Source: a virus
Direction: 5' to 3' (one strand)
Length of the DNA: 23,904 nucleotides
Virus record (IMG/VR): IMGVR_UViG_3300032053_007366
Span: 1 to 23,904 of that record
Shown here piece by piece: positions 22,910 through 23,904 of this stretch. Position 1 is the stretch's first letter; each line of letters begins with the position of its first letter. Both the position numbers and the translations under genes were made by a program. Under the pieces are notes generated by a model. That model made no database searches, had not been told where the DNA came from, and saw only the letters and a list, made by a program, of their open reading frames with translations.

Positions 22910-23620
22910 ATGTTTAAAATCGGCAGCTTTGAAAATGAGATATTGCTGGGCATGGAGAAATCTTTGCGCGCGAATCAATCAGAAGAATCAAATCAAGGAT
23001 TCAATAAGCTAGCCAAAGCTGTCGATTTCTTAAACAACGCTGCGTCAATTTTTGATCAAGCCGACATGCACAAAGAGGCTTCAGAAATAACTAATATTTT
23101 ACAAAAAATAGCTCAAGACAATTACTCTCCATTAAAAAGAATGGATGCTTTAGCACCTAGAGAAGAAGAATCTAAAAATTCATTTTTTCAAAAGAATTTT
23201 CAAAAAATGGATTCTTTAATTAAATCAATGGCAGCAGGTACTGGTGTAGAAGTAAATTTTAGAGAAATTAGCGATTGGGGTACAGGTTGGCGTATATCTA
23301 TACCAGTACCATATACTGATGAAATAGTTGCAGCTATAGCGGCAGCAAAAAAAACTGGAGCTTCTGTTGTAGATTATGCTCAAATGCCAAAAACAAAACG
23401 TATGCTTGACCAATATGTTAATAAGTGTAATGCGCAAATTATAACAGCATTAAATGCACAGTTTCCTGGCTGGAACAAGTTTGCTATTATTGCAATTCAT
23501 GCAAATGTAAATAGAGAAAAATATGGCAATGATGTGCCCCAATTTAAACCATTTGGTACATATTTAGGAAGTGGCACTGGATATCATGAAAATTTTAATG
23601 AGCAACCAGATCAAAAATGA
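22910..23620 (+). CDS. Hypothetical protein with N-terminal helical module shared with neighbours
   Basis: A 236-residue protein. Residues 7-23 (FENEILLGMEKSLRANQ) and 31-68 (FNKLAKAVDFLNNAASIFDQ, then a stretch with Met-x-x-EA and ILQKIA) form a helical module also seen in the preceding and following genes. After a linker, residues about 100-225 look like a separate alpha/beta domain with EVNFREISDWGTGWRISIPV and a Gly-rich end (GTYLGSGTGYHENF). No enzyme motif is recognised. The stop overlaps the next start as ATGA. Position after the protease/scaffold, and an N-terminal module common to several genes, would fit a head protein whose N-terminus is a targeting or cleaved segment; this is not demonstrated. 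Confidence 0.78.
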   Translation: MFKIGSFENEILLGMEKSLRANQSEESNQGFNKLAKAVDFLNNAASIFDQADMHKEASEITNILQKIAQDNYSPLKRMDALAPREEESKNSFFQKNFQKMDSLIKSMAAGTGVEVNFREISDWGTGWRISIPVPYTDEIVAAIAAAKKTGASVVDYAQMPKTKRMLDQYVNKCNAQIITALNAQFPGWNKFAIIAIHANVNREKYGNDVPQFKPFGTYLGSGTGYHENFNEQPDQK

Positions 23621-23904
23621 TTAAAAAAAGCGTATTTGAAGATGAATTAATTAGGGGTATGCAATTGCAATTAGCTGCTAATGAACAATCTGCAGCTATT
23701 GATAATTTGGGCACCGCAGTAGAGAATCTACACTCAGCAGTTGAAGTATTTGAAGAAGCCGGAATGAAAGTAGAAGCTGATGCAGTATTAGATATTCTAT
23801 TAAAATTTGCGAAAGACCACAGAAAAGTAGTTGATCCACACACTAAAGGATTAACTTCTGAGAAAATGATTGCTAATTGGAAAGAACACGGTTCATGGTT
23901 TAAT
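23617..23904 (+). CDS. Partial gene, third member of the helical-module family
   Basis: The first 96 codons of a gene that leaves the window. It starts MIKKSVFEDELIRGMQLQLA and carries the shared module (NLGTAVENLHSAVEVFEEAG, then MKVEADAVLDILLKFA). Beyond about residue 66 it differs from its neighbour (DPHTKGLTSEKMIANWKEHG). The ATGA overlap with the preceding stop indicates coupled translation. Product unknown. Confidence 0.8.
   Translation, partial: MIKKSVFEDELIRGMQLQLAANEQSAAIDNLGTAVENLHSAVEVFEEAGMKVEADAVLDILLKFAKDHRKVVDPHTKGLTSEKMIANWKEHGSWFN

Overview
The window looks like part of a large, AT-rich tailed double-stranded DNA phage (Caudoviricetes) and holds much of its head and DNA-packaging module. 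Every convincing gene is on the + strand. Genes are packed tightly, many with short stop/start overlaps (ATGA junctions at 16328, 18072 and 23617; 14-nt overlaps at 839, 2845 and 3605). The phage call rests on a large terminase, a portal protein, a lytic transglycosylase and a prohead-protease-like protein with a long scaffold-like tail. Nothing in the sequence identifies the host. | Layout. Positions 1-6081: the end of an upstream gene, a possible small terminase (82-852), a long partly disordered protein (839-2644), a collapsed homing endonuclease (2646-2858), a CCA-adding-enzyme-type nucleotidyltransferase (2845-3618) and three unknown proteins, one with a His/Glu-rich repeat. Positions 6088-9015: large terminase interrupted by a LAGLIDADG intein. 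Positions 9016-9382: the only gene-poor gap. It holds the remains of an HNH endonuclease, a strong hairpin, a second diverged copy of the last 38 terminase codons, and a repeat-rich leader for the next gene. Positions 9383-12421: portal protein, also with a LAGLIDADG intein. Positions 12504-17814: a protein with an Ala/Pro-rich linker, a lytic transglycosylase, two unknowns, a Cys-dependent tyrosine or dual-specificity phosphatase, and a helical protein. Positions 17914-18758: a 53-residue ORF and an intact HNH endonuclease. Positions 18748-22197: an assemblin-type protease fused to a long scaffold-like region that contains a well-placed internal start. Positions 22228-23904: three consecutive genes sharing a short helical module; the last runs off the window. 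No typical major capsid protein is recognisable here. | How it fits together. Terminase and portal form the packaging motor. The protease/scaffold would build and mature the prohead, and the small genes after it are candidate internal head proteins. Five mobile or ex-mobile nuclease elements (two inteins, one intact HNH gene, two wrecks) sit in about 16 kb of this module. The most unusual points are the duplicated terminase tail beside the HNH wreck, the probable nested scaffold start whose N-terminus resembles that of a separate 252-residue gene, the repeated Tyr-Phe/Pro-Thr-Pro-Gly motif shared by those two genes, and the three-gene family at the right end.
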